A stretch of DNA of 64,000 nt. It comes from Opitutia bacterium ISCC 52. GTDB lineage: Bacteria; Verrucomicrobiota; Verrucomicrobiia; Opitutales; UBA2995. The DNA is taken from the NCBI GenBank assembly GCA_014529675.2, contig CP076040.1:4049894-4113893 (forward strand), written 5' to 3'. Below are positions 25,684-35,675 of the stretch, one piece after another. Below the pieces are notes generated by a model that did not search any database, was not told where the DNA came from, and saw only the letters and a program-made list of their open reading frames with translations. Within the stretch, counting starts at the first letter, position 1, and every line of letters begins with the position of its first letter. Made by a program: the position numbers and the translations under genes.

Positions 25684-26415
25684 CTAGTCCTTCTTCTTTC
25701 CCTTGATCTGCATGTAAAAACCGCCGATCGAGAGGCCAATTACGCCCATCCAAAAATACCAGGGACGATGGAGCACATCATGGATTGAGCCGCCGCCATA
25801 TTTGTCCAAGAGCATTTCCCAGGGAAAAAGGAAAGGAGGCGGTATTTTCAACAAAAAGAAAAGACTTTGAACCGCATGCCAGGCGCCAACCACTGAGGTA
25901 GCAATTTTCATCATCCATGACTCCAGCTTCAAGGCCGCAAATCCACCCACCAATATGACGACCACTAGAAGGCCAATAGCCGCGAGATCCTGCATGGACT
26001 GCAGGAAGGGTAAGAAAATAACTCCTCCCAGATAGGCACCCAAGGTGAAGACCCCGGCCTTATAGAAGAAATTCATCAGAATCCCCAAGGCAAAACCTAG
26101 AACTCCGGCCGTTATCCAAACCAAGTTTGGCTGTTCCGGAAACAATAACGGTGAGTAAAGTAGCCCGGCATAGGCACCACTTGTCAGGCCCAACAAGAAA
26201 AGCACTACCTTCAGGATTTTGTACCCATGGAGACAAGTTAGAAGTCCAAACAAAAGCACCAACACACCTGGGGCCCACCAGGGAAGATTGTCTAAAGGAA
26301 GAGTTGTAAGGTCAGTTTCCACTTTTTCAGTTGTGCCTACCCAAATTACTGTAATCTGACAAGGATTAGAACCCCTGCAAAATAGACTCGCCCTTTCCCA
26401 AGTGATTCTTTCCAT
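25684..26415 (-). CDS. DUF4203-like multi-span membrane protein
   Basis: A membrane protein with about seven hydrophobic helices, including WWAPGVLVLLFGLLTCLHGY, VVLFLLGLTSGAYAGLLY, LVWITAGVLGFALGILM, AGVFTLGAYLGGVIFLPF and IGLLVVVILVGGFAAL. The glycine-rich helix pattern is that of the DUF4203/TMEM198-like family; function unknown. The C-terminus is basic (KGKKKD). The start is uncertain: ATG at 26415 is given, but the N-terminal region up to a GTG at 26322 is not hydrophobic and may be non-coding, so the true protein may be about 212 residues. Divergent from transketolase. Confidence 0.75.
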   Translation of the reverse strand: MERITWERASLFCRGSNPCQITVIWVGTTEKVETDLTTLPLDNLPWWAPGVLVLLFGLLTCLHGYKILKVVLFLLGLTSGAYAGLLYSPLLFPEQPNLVWITAGVLGFALGILMNFFYKAGVFTLGAYLGGVIFLPFLQSMQDLAAIGLLVVVILVGGFAALKLESWMMKIATSVVGAWHAVQSLFFLLKIPPPFLFPWEMLLDKYGGGSIHDVLHRPWYFWMGVIGLSIGGFYMQIKGKKKD

Positions 26416-26476
26416 GTTGGAGCCCTGAATGAACAGAATTATTGGCCATCGGGCCAAGTAAGCGCATCAGAAGACC

Positions 26477-28462
26477 ATGAACAAAGACGTATTATCAGAA
26501 GCAGCAACTATCGCTCGCGGACTGGCGATCGACGCTATTACCGCTTGCAAATCAGGCCACTTGGGACTCCCTCTCGGAGCAGCAGAAGTAGGCGCCGTTC
26601 TTTTTGGAGATTCGCTCTCCATGAATCCTCGGAATCCCAACTGGATCAACCGCGACCGTTTCATCCTATCTGCCGGGCATGGAAGCATGTTCCTTTACAG
26701 CTGGCTTCACCTCTCAGGCTATGACGTAAGCCTGGACGATGTTAAAAACTTTCGTGCGCTCCACAGCAAGACTCCTGGGCATCCAGAGTTTGGAGAAACA
26801 CCAGGCGTAGAATGCACCACAGGCCCATTGGGACAAGGTATTGGAAACGCAGTCGGAATGGCCGTTGCAACCAAGATGGCCGCCGCCAAATTCAACACTG
26901 AGGATCATACCATCATTGATAACCACATCGTCTGCCTGGCAGGCGACGGTTGTTTCCAAGAAGGCATCGCAGCTGAAGCTAGCTCATTTGCCGGTCATTT
27001 TAGATTGGATAACCTCATCCTCATTTATGACTCCAACGACGTGACGCTCGATGCGGCAGCAGATGCCACGCAAAGCGAAGACACTGCCAAACGCTACGAA
27101 GCCTATAATTGGGACGTAGAGACCGTAGATGGCCACGATATGGATGCCATTCAGGCAGCAATGACCAAAGCTAAAGGCAACCGTAACGGAAAGCCGAAGC
27201 TCATCATCGCCCGCACTCTGATTGGTAAAGGCATCGACCAAGTCGCAGGAACCGCCGCTGCTCACGGAGAGGGAGGAATCAAGTTTTCAGTAGAATCCCG
27301 CGCTGGACTCGGTCTACCCGAAGAAACTTTCTTTGTATCCGAAAAGGTTAAATCCTTCTTTGCCGAACGTAAGCAGGCGCTCGCCTCCAGATACAACGAT
27401 TGGCTCGATACTTATAATGCGTGGAAGACTGCGAACTCCGACCTGGCTGCCCAGCTGGAAGGAGCCCAAGCCGACACACCTGCGGATGTGGAAGCACTGA
27501 TGGCTGCCATTCCCGAAGCAGATCCTGAGAAATCTGTAGCTACACGCGTAGCAGGTGGCCATGTGATCAACGCACTTGCACCGAAGGTACCTCTACTCAT
27601 CACGGGTAGTGCTGACCTATTCGGTTCAACCAAGAATTACATCAACGACGTCGGAGATTTCACTCGCGACAACCCAACCGGTCGCAATATCCGCTTCGGC
27701 ATCCGCGAGCATGCCATGGGAGCGATTGTAAACGGGATTGCCTATCATGGTATCTTCACCGCCTCTGGAGCCACCTTCGCCACATTCGCGGACTACATGC
27801 GCCCCTCGCTCCGATTGGCTGCCTTGTCAAAGCTCCACAATTTCCAGATCTTCACCCACGACTCGGTGGCTGTTGGACAAGACGGTCCGACCCACCAACC
27901 CGTAGAAGTTGTCAGTGCTGTTCGCCTGATCCCTGGCATGGACGTCATTCGCCCCGCAGATCCTGAAGAAACAGCCGGTGCCTTTGTGGCCGCCCTCGAA
28001 AGACAGGACGGTCCAACTTCACTGGCACTCTCACGCCAAGGCGTGCCAACCCTCAACCACATTCCCGTCGAAGTCCGTCGTCAGGGTGTTCTGAAAGGTG
28101 CTTATATTGCCCGCAAGGAGATCGGTGAGCTCAACATGATCCTGATGAGTAATGGAGCTGAATTACAACACGCCCTGGCCGCAGCAGAAGAGCTCGGCAT
28201 CGGCGTACGTGTAGTATCCATGCCTTGTTTCGAACGTTTCGAACGCCAGAGTGCCGAGTATCGCGAATCCATCCTTCCGGCTGCTTGCAGAAAGCGTGTA
28301 GCTATTGAAGCCGGAGTGAGCGACGTGTGGCACAAATACGTAGGCCTCGATGGAAAGATCGTGGGGATTGACCGCTTTGGCCTCTCGGCAGATGGCGGAA
28401 TCGTCCTCAAAGAGTTGGGAATCAGCGCCGAAAGCGTGATTGCAGCCGCCCAATCTTTGTAG
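26477..28462 (+). CDS. tkt: Transketolase
   Basis: A 661-residue thiamine-diphosphate enzyme moving two-carbon ketol units in the pentose phosphate pathway. Motifs: [18 protein letters not shown] near residue 26, [18 protein letters not shown], the GDG...N thiamine motif as [10 protein letters not shown] with [23 protein letters not shown] with the catalytic Glu, and [17 protein letters not shown] with the substrate histidines. Length is normal. It stands alone with a strong terminator following. Confidence 0.94.
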   Translation: MNKDVLSEAATIARGLAIDAITACKSGHLGLPLGAAEVGAVLFGDSLSMNPRNPNWINRDRFILSAGHGSMFLYSWLHLSGYDVSLDDVKNFRALHSKTPGHPEFGETPGVECTTGPLGQGIGNAVGMAVATKMAAAKFNTEDHTIIDNHIVCLAGDGCFQEGIAAEASSFAGHFRLDNLILIYDSNDVTLDAAADATQSEDTAKRYEAYNWDVETVDGHDMDAIQAAMTKAKGNRNGKPKLIIARTLIGKGIDQVAGTAAAHGEGGIKFSVESRAGLGLPEETFFVSEKVKSFFAERKQALASRYNDWLDTYNAWKTANSDLAAQLEGAQADTPADVEALMAAIPEADPEKSVATRVAGGHVINALAPKVPLLITGSADLFGSTKNYINDVGDFTRDNPTGRNIRFGIREHAMGAIVNGIAYHGIFTASGATFATFADYMRPSLRLAALSKLHNFQIFTHDSVAVGQDGPTHQPVEVVSAVRLIPGMDVIRPADPEETAGAFVAALERQDGPTSLALSRQGVPTLNHIPVEVRRQGVLKGAYIARKEIGELNMILMSNGAELQHALAAAEELGIGVRVVSMPCFERFERQSAEYRESILPAACRKRVAIEAGVSDVWHKYVGLDGKIVGIDRFGLSADGGIVLKELGISAESVIAAAQSL

Positions 28463-28481
28463 TCTAGATCATATTTATCGG

Positions 28482-28511
28482 AACCCGGTCTTCCGAGGCC
28501 GGGTTTTTTTA
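28482..28511 (+). terminator. Rho-independent terminator of transketolase gene
   Basis: AACCCGGTC and GGCCGGGTT form a 9 bp stem (one G-T pair) with loop TTCCGA, followed by a run of T. It lies 20 bp after the transketolase stop codon. Confidence 0.85.
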
Positions 28512-28529
28512 TACCCAACTTGTTAGCCA

Positions 28530-30221
28530 GTGAAATCGTTTACCCTATTTGTTCTCCTGGCGCTTAGCCTGTGCACCACGCAGGCAAAAACGCTATTGAT
28601 CGGAACAATCCAGGGAACTGATCATCATTCCTCCTACGCAGGAAAAACTGTCACGACAGAGGGAATCGTTACCAGGGTCTACAACAACGGATTTATTATC
28701 GAATCCAAGTCTCCGGACAATAGCCCTGAAACCTCAGAAGCCATCTATATTTACCAGAAGGACACCGAGGTATCAGTCGGGAACGAGCTCGAAGTCACCG
28801 GGAAGGTAGAGGAATACATTCCGGGAGGCGAAGAAAGCTATAACCTTTCGCTGACACAGATTCGTCTCGATAAATTGAGACGACTCAATGCCCAAGCGAC
28901 TCTTCCAAAACCAGTAGTCCTGAATTACCTACTCGCGGCGTTTCCTCAAACGATTAAGAACCCCGGCTCCCATTTTGATACCTCCCTCAATGCGATGGAT
29001 CTTTGGGAAAGCGTGGAGCACATGCGAGTCGTAGTGATGGATGCATCCGTCATCGGACCGAAAACCAAATACGGAGAAATCACGGTACGTGTTCCGCAAA
29101 GTGATATTGAACCTTCTACTCCAAGAGGAGGTGTAAAACTCACGGGCTATGATGCAAACGTGGCTCGTATCCCACTGATCCTGACACAAGAAAACCTGCA
29201 GGATTACAATACCGGTGATCTGATTCCTGAAACCATCCACGGTAATGTAACTTACTCGTATGGAAATTATAAGGTGGGCGTCTCCAAAGCTCTCTCGGCA
29301 CCCAAACCAGGCGAACAAACGCAATCGCCCAAGCACACGAAACTACCCGATACCGCTTTCAATTTCGCTTCCTTCAACGTGGAGAACCTTTACCTGGATT
29401 TACCCGACGAAAAGTTTGAAGGCTTGGCCAAAATCATTGTCGAGTCTCTACACGCGCCAAAGATGCTTGGACTACAGGAAGTGCAAGACAACTCCGGTCC
29501 CACCAACGATAAGACCGTGGATGCCTCCAAAGTGTTGAAGAAGCTGATTCGATTCATCGAGAAAGCGGGAGGCCCCAAGTATAACTTCCTACAGATCAGC
29601 CCAGAGAACAACGCCGATGGTGGTTGGCCCGGAGCGAACATCCGAAACGCATACCTTTATCAGGAGGACGTTACCCTCGGTCAAAGCTACTACTTACAAC
29701 ACCCAGGCTTTGACAAGAGTGATGAGACCGGATTCAGCGGAACTCGTAAACCGTTGGTCGCTTTTACGACCTATGAGGATGAGAAATTCATCTTCATAAA
29801 TTGCCACCTGAAAAGTAAAGGGGGAGACAGTTCGACTTACGGCTCTCTCCGCCCGGCCTTACGCTTTTCCGAAGCACAGAGAATCGTACAGACCAGAGCT
29901 ATCAGAAAACATGTCGATCAACTGCAGAAGAATCATACGGAAGCCAGCATTCTAGTCTTGGGCGACATGAACGACTTTGAGTTTTCACCAGCCCTTCAGA
30001 TTCTGACTGAAAACCAAGGCCTGACCAATCTGATTGATCAAGCACCCTTGAACCAACGGTATACTTACATTTTCCAAGGCTACTCCCAGGTCCTCGACCA
30101 CATTCTGGTTTCACCTAGCTTGGCACCTCGGCTGGAAGTAGAGATAATACACGTCAATTCCGACCTTAGCGAAGGCCTTCGCTCCAGCGATCACGATCCG
30201 GTGTTGGCATGGATCAAATAG
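28530..30221 (+). CDS. Secreted endonuclease/exonuclease/phosphatase family protein
   Basis: A 563-residue secreted protein starting at a GTG (28530) with a signal peptide (MKSFTLFVLLALSLCTTQA). Residues about 25-260 include an OB-fold-like region (TVTTEGIVTRVYNNGFIIES) like those of extracellular nucleases. Residues about 275-563 are the EEP domain: FNFASFNVENLYLD, LGLQEVQDNSGP with the metal-binding Glu, FINCHLKSKGGD, LVLGDMNDFEFSPAL and the terminal RSSDHDPVLAWI with the catalytic His and Asp. It resembles secreted nucleases such as NucH/ExeM, so extracellular DNA or phosphodiester breakdown is likely. Confidence 0.88.
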   Translation: MKSFTLFVLLALSLCTTQAKTLLIGTIQGTDHHSSYAGKTVTTEGIVTRVYNNGFIIESKSPDNSPETSEAIYIYQKDTEVSVGNELEVTGKVEEYIPGGEESYNLSLTQIRLDKLRRLNAQATLPKPVVLNYLLAAFPQTIKNPGSHFDTSLNAMDLWESVEHMRVVVMDASVIGPKTKYGEITVRVPQSDIEPSTPRGGVKLTGYDANVARIPLILTQENLQDYNTGDLIPETIHGNVTYSYGNYKVGVSKALSAPKPGEQTQSPKHTKLPDTAFNFASFNVENLYLDLPDEKFEGLAKIIVESLHAPKMLGLQEVQDNSGPTNDKTVDASKVLKKLIRFIEKAGGPKYNFLQISPENNADGGWPGANIRNAYLYQEDVTLGQSYYLQHPGFDKSDETGFSGTRKPLVAFTTYEDEKFIFINCHLKSKGGDSSTYGSLRPALRFSEAQRIVQTRAIRKHVDQLQKNHTEASILVLGDMNDFEFSPALQILTENQGLTNLIDQAPLNQRYTYIFQGYSQVLDHILVSPSLAPRLEVEIIHVNSDLSEGLRSSDHDPVLAWIK

Positions 30222-30336
30222 TTCCAAACTGAAGGGATAATTTCCTTGTCGCAGGCGATTTCGTTCCTTGGAATTTCATTCCTTGGTTTATACCCACCGC
30301 CAAGATCCCAAATCCTATTTATCCTTTTATTCTAAC

Positions 30337-30354
30337 GATACCGCGCTTGGTATC
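30337..30354. promoter_or_regulatory. Hairpin/palindrome just upstream of parE
   Basis: GATACC-GCGCTT-GGTATC is a perfect 6 bp inverted repeat ending 9 bp before the parE start codon. It could be a repressor site or an RNA hairpin near the start; no terminator T-run follows. Confidence 0.4.
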
Positions 30355-30363
30355 ATTTAGCTA

Positions 30364-32244
30364 ATGGCTGAACCCGTTTACGACGAAAAGTCGATTAAGT
30401 CGCTGGATTGGCGAGAGCATATTCGCCTTCGTCCCGGTATGTATATCGGAAATGTTTCCGGTAAAGGCACATCAGCAGACGAAGGGCTGTACGTCCTCAT
30501 CAAAGAAGTCGCCGACAATTGCCTCGACGAATACATGATGGGCTATGGCAAGCGCATTGAGATCAAACTCAAAAACGATGTGGTCCGGATTCGTGATTAC
30601 GGTCGTGGAATTCCGCTCGGAAAAGTGGTTGAGTGCGTGAGCAAAATCAACACCGGTGGTAAGTATGATTCGGATGCGTTCCAAAAATCCATTGGCTTAA
30701 ACGGCGTTGGTACCAAGGCCGTCAATGCGCTGTCTGAGACTTTCAAGGTGGAATCGTTTCGCGACGGAAAAACGGTCAGCGCCGAGTTCGAACAAGGAAA
30801 CCTGGTTAAACAGGACAAGAAGCCAAAAGCTAGCGGAGAAAAGCCAGGCACCCTGGTCACCTTTGTTCCTGACAAAGAGATCTTCGGTGAATTCACCTTC
30901 CGCAAAGAGTATATTGAAAAGCTGCTTTGGAACTATGCCTATCTGAATACCGGCCTGACTCTGGTTTTCAATGGCGAGCGGTATCACTCGAAGAATGGAC
31001 TCCATGATCTCTTGACGGAAAACCTCGAGTCGGATCCCAACTACCCGATCATCCATTTCAAGGAAGAGGATATCGAAATCGCCTTCACCCACACCAACCA
31101 GTATGGTGAAGAATATTTTTCGTTCGTAAATGGTCAGCACACCACACTGGGCGGCACACACGAGGCGGCTTTCAGACAAGCTCTGGTGGAAACCCTTCGA
31201 GGCTTTTTCAAAAAGGATTTCCACGTATCCGACATTCGAAGTGGCATCGTAGGCGCAGTAGCCGTCCGGGTGCAGGAACCTACTTTTGAAAGTCAGACCA
31301 AGGTCAAATTGGGCAGTGACAGCTTCGGCCCCAAGGGGCCAAGTATCCGCCAAGGGCTCACCAATTTCCTGAAGAAAGAGCTGGATAATTTTCTCCACAA
31401 AAATCCGAAGGCTGCTGAGGCGATTAAGAAACGTATTCTCCAAGCTGAGCGGGAACGAACTGAGCTCAGGGGAATCCAAAAGATTGCCAAGGAACGCGCC
31501 AAGAAGGCGAAGGTGGTTAACAAGAAGCTCCGTGACTGTAAGTTGCACTTCAACACCAAGCACAAGGATGCCGGGAAAAGCTCTGTCTTCGTTACCGAAG
31601 GTGATTCAGCGTCTGGATCTATTACCAAGTCCCGCGATCCATTGACCCAAGCGGTATTTTCGTTGCGTGGAAAGCCACTCAACACCTATGGCATGCGCCG
31701 TAAGGTCATCTATGAGAATGAAGAATTTTATTTGCTGCAGAACGCATTGGATATTGAGGACGGTCTCGACAACCTGCGTTACAACAAAATCATACTCGCG
31801 ACGGATGCCGATGTAGACGGATTCCATATCCGGATTTTGTTGATGTGCTACTTCCTCCAGTTTTTTCCAGAACTCGTTCGACGTGGTCATCTCTACATTT
31901 TGCAGACGCCCTTGTTCCGCGTGCGAAACAAAAAGGCTACCGTCTACTGCTACTCCGATGAAGAGAAGCAACAGGCCATGGAAACCTTAACTGGTAAAGT
32001 GGAAATCACTCGTTTCAAGGGATTGGGTGAAATTTCTCCCAATGAATTTAAACAATTTATCAGCGAACACATGCGCCTCGAGCCTGTGCTAATTGGCAAG
32101 AACTCTCACCTGGCAGATATGCTCAAGTTCTACATGGGCAAGAACACTCCCGAGAGAAAAGACTTTATTGTCAAAAACTTGGTCATAGAAGAGCCCATCA
32201 ATGAGAGCGCAACCGACGAAAAGACAGAAGCGCTGACCGCCTAA
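30364..32244 (+). CDS. parE: DNA topoisomerase IV subunit B (GyrB/ParE family)
   Basis: A 626-residue type IIA topoisomerase ATPase subunit. The GHKL ATPase has [20 protein letters not shown] with the catalytic Glu and Asn, RDYGRGIP and [14 protein letters not shown]. The Toprim domain has [10 protein letters not shown] and [27 protein letters not shown] near the C-terminus is typical. The 626-residue length lacks the insert of gyrase B of gammaproteobacteria and fits ParE. It is followed 6 bp later by the A subunit. Overall style resembles the topoisomerase IV of Bacteroidetes rather than that of Escherichia. Confidence 0.9.
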   Translation: MAEPVYDEKSIKSLDWREHIRLRPGMYIGNVSGKGTSADEGLYVLIKEVADNCLDEYMMGYGKRIEIKLKNDVVRIRDYGRGIPLGKVVECVSKINTGGKYDSDAFQKSIGLNGVGTKAVNALSETFKVESFRDGKTVSAEFEQGNLVKQDKKPKASGEKPGTLVTFVPDKEIFGEFTFRKEYIEKLLWNYAYLNTGLTLVFNGERYHSKNGLHDLLTENLESDPNYPIIHFKEEDIEIAFTHTNQYGEEYFSFVNGQHTTLGGTHEAAFRQALVETLRGFFKKDFHVSDIRSGIVGAVAVRVQEPTFESQTKVKLGSDSFGPKGPSIRQGLTNFLKKELDNFLHKNPKAAEAIKKRILQAERERTELRGIQKIAKERAKKAKVVNKKLRDCKLHFNTKHKDAGKSSVFVTEGDSASGSITKSRDPLTQAVFSLRGKPLNTYGMRRKVIYENEEFYLLQNALDIEDGLDNLRYNKIILATDADVDGFHIRILLMCYFLQFFPELVRRGHLYILQTPLFRVRNKKATVYCYSDEEKQQAMETLTGKVEITRFKGLGEISPNEFKQFISEHMRLEPVLIGKNSHLADMLKFYMGKNTPERKDFIVKNLVIEEPINESATDEKTEALTA

Positions 32245-32250
32245 CAAGCC

Positions 32251-34275
32251 ATGGCTCAAGATTCTACATCGAACGCGGACCTGGAGAAGGTCTCCGACCT
32301 CTATAAAAAATACTACCTCGAATACGCCTCCTACGTCATTCTTGACCGGGCAGTGCCGTCTATACTCGATGGTCTCAAACCAGTGCAACGTCGCATCTTG
32401 ACGACCATGTTCAAGATGAATGATGGGCGCTTTCACAAGGTAGCCAGCATTGTGGGTGAGACGATGAAACTGCACCCTCACGGCGATTCTGCAATTACGG
32501 ATGCACTGGTGCAAATCGCGCAACGTGATCTGCTCATCGAAATGCAAGGGAACTTTGGAGATCCCGTAACCGGTGACCGGGCAGCTGCCAGTCGCTACAT
32601 TGAAGCACGCCTCTCTAAGTTTGCCCTGGAAGTACTTTTCAATCCGAAGACGACAGAATTTCAGGATTCTTATGACGGTCGGGCAAAAGAGCCCATCGTG
32701 TTACCTGCCAAATTTCCATTGGCTCTGTCTTCTGGCATTGAAGGGATCGCAGTTGGGCTCGCCTGTAAGATACTTCCACATAATTTCATCGAGCTGATTG
32801 ACGCCTCAATCGCCGCACTCAAGAAACAAGGCTTCGAATTGTATCCAGATTTCCCTACAGGCGGAATTGCAGACGTCTCGGAATACAACGATGGCCTCCG
32901 AGGAGGAAGAATTAAAGTACGGGCAAAGTTTGAAATCCTGAAACGCCGGCAAATAGCGATTCGGGAAATCCCCTTTGGGACGACGACCGCCTCACTCATT
33001 GATTCCATTGTTAATGCACGCGATAAGGGGAAAATCAAATTTGATCGGATCGAAGATCACACAGCAGAGAATGTGGAGATACTCATCTCTCTGTCTTCCG
33101 GTATTAAGCCAGAGAACATGATCAATGCGCTCTACGCGTTTACTGACTGTGAAAACTCCCTCGCTCCAAATTCCAGTATCATTGAAAACCAACGGCCTGA
33201 GTTCCTTCCAGTCACCGAACTCTTAAGACGATCAGCCAAACGCACCCGAGCTCTTCTCAAACTTGAGCTCGAAATCGAGTTAGCTGAACTGGAAGAAAAA
33301 TGGCACTTTAGCAGCCTGGAAAAAATCTTTATTGAGAACCGCATCTACCGCGACATCGAGAAATGCACGACCTGGGAAAGCATTATCGAAACCATTCACA
33401 AAGGCTTAAAGCCTTACCTGCACTTGTTGCGCAGAGAAGTGACTGACGATGACGTTGCACGCTTGACTGAAATTAAGATCAAGCGAATCTCGCGCTTCGA
33501 CGCCTTCCGTGCCGACGAGTATATCAAAGGTTTGGAAGATCGCATGAAAGAGGTTAAAAAGAACCTCCGCTATCTCACCAAATTCACGGTTAAGTTTTAC
33601 GAAGATCTCAAAAAGAAATACGGTGAAGGTCGTGAACGCAAAACAGAGCTGGCGAGCTTTGAAAAGGTGGTCGCTACCAAGGTCGCTGTCGCCAGTGAGA
33701 CCCTGTATGTGAATCGTAAAGACGGCTTCATCGGCACCAGCATGAAAAAAGATGAGTCGCTCTTTAAGTGCTCTAGTCTAGATGACATCATCGTCTTCAC
33801 TCGCGATGGAAACATGAAAGTAGTAAAGGTAGCTGACAAAGTATTTGTGGGCAAGGACGTCATCCACGCCGCCGTGTTCAGCAAGGAAGATAAGTCGATC
33901 TACTCCATGATGTATCGCGACGGGAAACGAGGAAACGTCTACGCCAAACGCTTCCGTATTGGTGGAGTCACTCGCGACAAAGACTATCCACTCACGAAAG
34001 GTAGTGCTGGTTCTCGTGTGTTCTTTTTCTCCGTCGACAAAACCGAAGAAGAAAGCCCCTTTGTCAAAGTGTATCACAAACCAATTCCACGCCTACGCAA
34101 GCTGGAGATCCCTTTCAACTTTGCCGAGTTCGCCATTAAGAGCCGTGGCAGCCAAGGAAATATCATAACCAAAAACATCGTGCAGCGTGTCGCCCGTGCG
34201 ACCACCGACGAGGAAGAGGCCGAAGAGTCCTTTGATCCAGAGGCAGAACAAAAGACCTTGGACCTTGGTGGCTAA
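32251..34275 (+). CDS. parC: DNA topoisomerase IV subunit A (GyrA/ParC family)
   Basis: A 674-residue breakage-reunion subunit. YVILDRAVPSILDGLKPVQRRIL at the N-terminus (seen in parts), the quinolone-determining region HPHGDSAITDALVQIA with Ser and Asp at the usual positions, and the active-site tyrosine in AASRYIEARL are all present. The C-terminal DNA-wrapping domain is short: KDGFIGTSMKKDE, FTRDGNMKVVKV and KRFRIGGVTRDKDYPLTKG are recognisable blades. It lacks a full GyrA-box array, consistent with ParC and not GyrA. Acidic tail. Operon with parE. Confidence 0.9.
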   Translation: MAQDSTSNADLEKVSDLYKKYYLEYASYVILDRAVPSILDGLKPVQRRILTTMFKMNDGRFHKVASIVGETMKLHPHGDSAITDALVQIAQRDLLIEMQGNFGDPVTGDRAAASRYIEARLSKFALEVLFNPKTTEFQDSYDGRAKEPIVLPAKFPLALSSGIEGIAVGLACKILPHNFIELIDASIAALKKQGFELYPDFPTGGIADVSEYNDGLRGGRIKVRAKFEILKRRQIAIREIPFGTTTASLIDSIVNARDKGKIKFDRIEDHTAENVEILISLSSGIKPENMINALYAFTDCENSLAPNSSIIENQRPEFLPVTELLRRSAKRTRALLKLELEIELAELEEKWHFSSLEKIFIENRIYRDIEKCTTWESIIETIHKGLKPYLHLLRREVTDDDVARLTEIKIKRISRFDAFRADEYIKGLEDRMKEVKKNLRYLTKFTVKFYEDLKKKYGEGRERKTELASFEKVVATKVAVASETLYVNRKDGFIGTSMKKDESLFKCSSLDDIIVFTRDGNMKVVKVADKVFVGKDVIHAAVFSKEDKSIYSMMYRDGKRGNVYAKRFRIGGVTRDKDYPLTKGSAGSRVFFFSVDKTEEESPFVKVYHKPIPRLRKLEIPFNFAEFAIKSRGSQGNIITKNIVQRVARATTDEEEAEESFDPEAEQKTLDLGG

Positions 34276-34405
34276 GAATAGCGTTTAGATCTTTTGAAAC
34301 ACCAGTTTCGCGAAGTAACTTAGTCTAGAAGAGTAAACCGTCCAGGACGACTAGGGAATTGGTTCAAGTCTATTCATCCCGATCAAGCTAAGCCTGGCAC
34401 AGCCG

Positions 34406-35419
34406 CTAACTTGTTTTGCGAATGATAATCTCTGGAAGGATCCACTCCTTAACTGGATCTTGAGACGAAGGAGATTGGATTTGCTGGATCAAGGTCGCTA
34501 CCGCTTCGCGGAAAATCTTAGGGATCACGTGGTCGACCGTGGTGAGAGGAGGATCGAACCAGGGGCTGATATCCAAATTGTCGAAACCAACCACTGCGAT
34601 ATCGTCGGGAACTTGAATGCCTTGCTCGCGCAGATAAGTCATTGCGCCAATGGCCAAGCGATCATTCATCGCTACCCAAGCAGTCGCTTTGTCGCCATTG
34701 GCTAAAATTGATTTAGCTAATGAATAACCATAGCCATAGTCTTGGAGCCCGAATCCATCTTCGGTGTAGCTGGTCACGCAATCCCCATAAGAAGAACCAT
34801 GCTTCTCCACTCCCCGACGTATGCCTTCGGTGCGGTGTTGCCCAAGCACAAGGTCGCTTTCAATGCCGAGTAGCGCAAATTGTCTATGTTCCCGATCCCA
34901 AAGATGATCGATCAACTTTTCCATGATTCCCGTCCGATCCAAATGAATGGATGGGAAAGGCAATTCATGTATCGGATCCACCAATACGGTTGGGATTTTT
35001 GCTTCGGTTAAATAATTGATAGTCGGGTTATCCGACTTCAACGTGGATGCTACGAGAATGATAGCGTCCGATTTCAAGGACAGGAAGTGACGCAAAACAG
35101 ATTCCTCTAAATTGGGATCACCATCAGTCAATTCGATCATCCCCTGAAAACCCATTGCCCTGAGCTGTTGCTGTAGAAAAGCAGTCTTCTTGGCTAAAGC
35201 GGGAGACTCAATTTCCTGAAAGCATACTCCGACCAACCCTGTAGACCCCCCGCGTAATCCTCGAGCCATTGCATTGGGAGAGAAGCCTAATTCCCGCGCT
35301 GCTTCCAATACACGTCGCCGGGTTTCCTCTTTCACTTCCGGATGACCATTCAAAACACGAGAGACCGTCCAGCGGGATAAGCCGAGGTGCTCAGCGAGGT
35401 CTTTGGTAGAGGTGATCAT
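34406..35419 (-). CDS. LacI family transcriptional regulator
   Basis: A 337-residue LacI/GalR regulator. Residues 1-55 are the helix-turn-helix and hinge: STKDLAEHLGLSRWTVSRVLNG (split around Leu-Ser) then PEVKEETRRRVLEAA and GFSPNAMARGLRGG. The remainder is a periplasmic-binding-protein-like effector domain with VVGFDNLDISPWFDPPLTTV near residue 280. The ligand, probably a sugar, is unknown. A palindrome-like site 40 bp upstream of its start matches a site between two Gfo/Idh/MocA genes at 49.9 kb, so it may control itself and those genes. No sugar genes are adjacent. Confidence 0.92.
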   Translation of the reverse strand: MITSTKDLAEHLGLSRWTVSRVLNGHPEVKEETRRRVLEAARELGFSPNAMARGLRGGSTGLVGVCFQEIESPALAKKTAFLQQQLRAMGFQGMIELTDGDPNLEESVLRHFLSLKSDAIILVASTLKSDNPTINYLTEAKIPTVLVDPIHELPFPSIHLDRTGIMEKLIDHLWDREHRQFALLGIESDLVLGQHRTEGIRRGVEKHGSSYGDCVTSYTEDGFGLQDYGYGYSLAKSILANGDKATAWVAMNDRLAIGAMTYLREQGIQVPDDIAVVGFDNLDISPWFDPPLTTVDHVIPKIFREAVATLIQQIQSPSSQDPVKEWILPEIIIRKTS

Positions 35420-35456
35420 AGATTACAAGGTGTGGGCACAACGATTTTCCAGTAAA

Positions 35457-35470
35457 CCAACACGCGTTAG
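35457..35470. promoter_or_regulatory. Candidate LacI-type operator upstream of lacI-like gene
   Basis: CCAACACGCGTTAG lies 38 bp upstream of the start codon of the LacI regulator. Its core AACACGCGTT is near-palindromic. Thirteen of 14 bases match CCAACACGTGTTAG at 49882-49895, in the gap between divergent Gfo/Idh/MocA genes. LacI-family operators are short central-CG palindromes of this kind. Confidence 0.5.
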
Positions 35471-35525
35471 AAAGCCTCGCAAGATCTAATTCCCCGGGCA
35501 ACGAATCGATCCGCAAATTGAGTTA

Positions 35526-35606
35526 TGTAGGACTCGATGCTGGCATCGAAGCCGGTCATAGAGATGGCGTACCGGATAAGGCCAAGCTGTAAGCAACTGG
35601 CCCTAC
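35526..35606. repeat. REPIN-like element upstream of pyrE
   Basis: An 81 bp element with inverted ends, TGTAGGACT at the left and GGCCCTAC at the right. The left half contains the hairpin CGATGC-TG-GCATCG, the right half a looser hairpin GGCCA...TGGCC. The outline, GTAGG at each end pointing inward followed by hairpins, matches the element at 6690-6762, though the stem sequences differ. Confidence 0.6.
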
Positions 35607-35675
35607 GATCAATTAATGAAGCCTGATAAGAAAATGTCATTGGAATCGAAAACTGCTTTGCCCAGATTGTTTGCT

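Noticed and set aside
26345-26375. Minus-strand GGTTCTAATCC that resembles a tRNA T-loop
   Set aside because: The T-stem pairs poorly and no acceptor, D or anticodon arms are found nearby; not a tRNA or a supported attachment site.
30697-31563. Long (288-residue) frame antisense to parE
   Set aside because: It is opposite to the well-conserved parE coding sequence and has no recognisable domain; a frame shadow.
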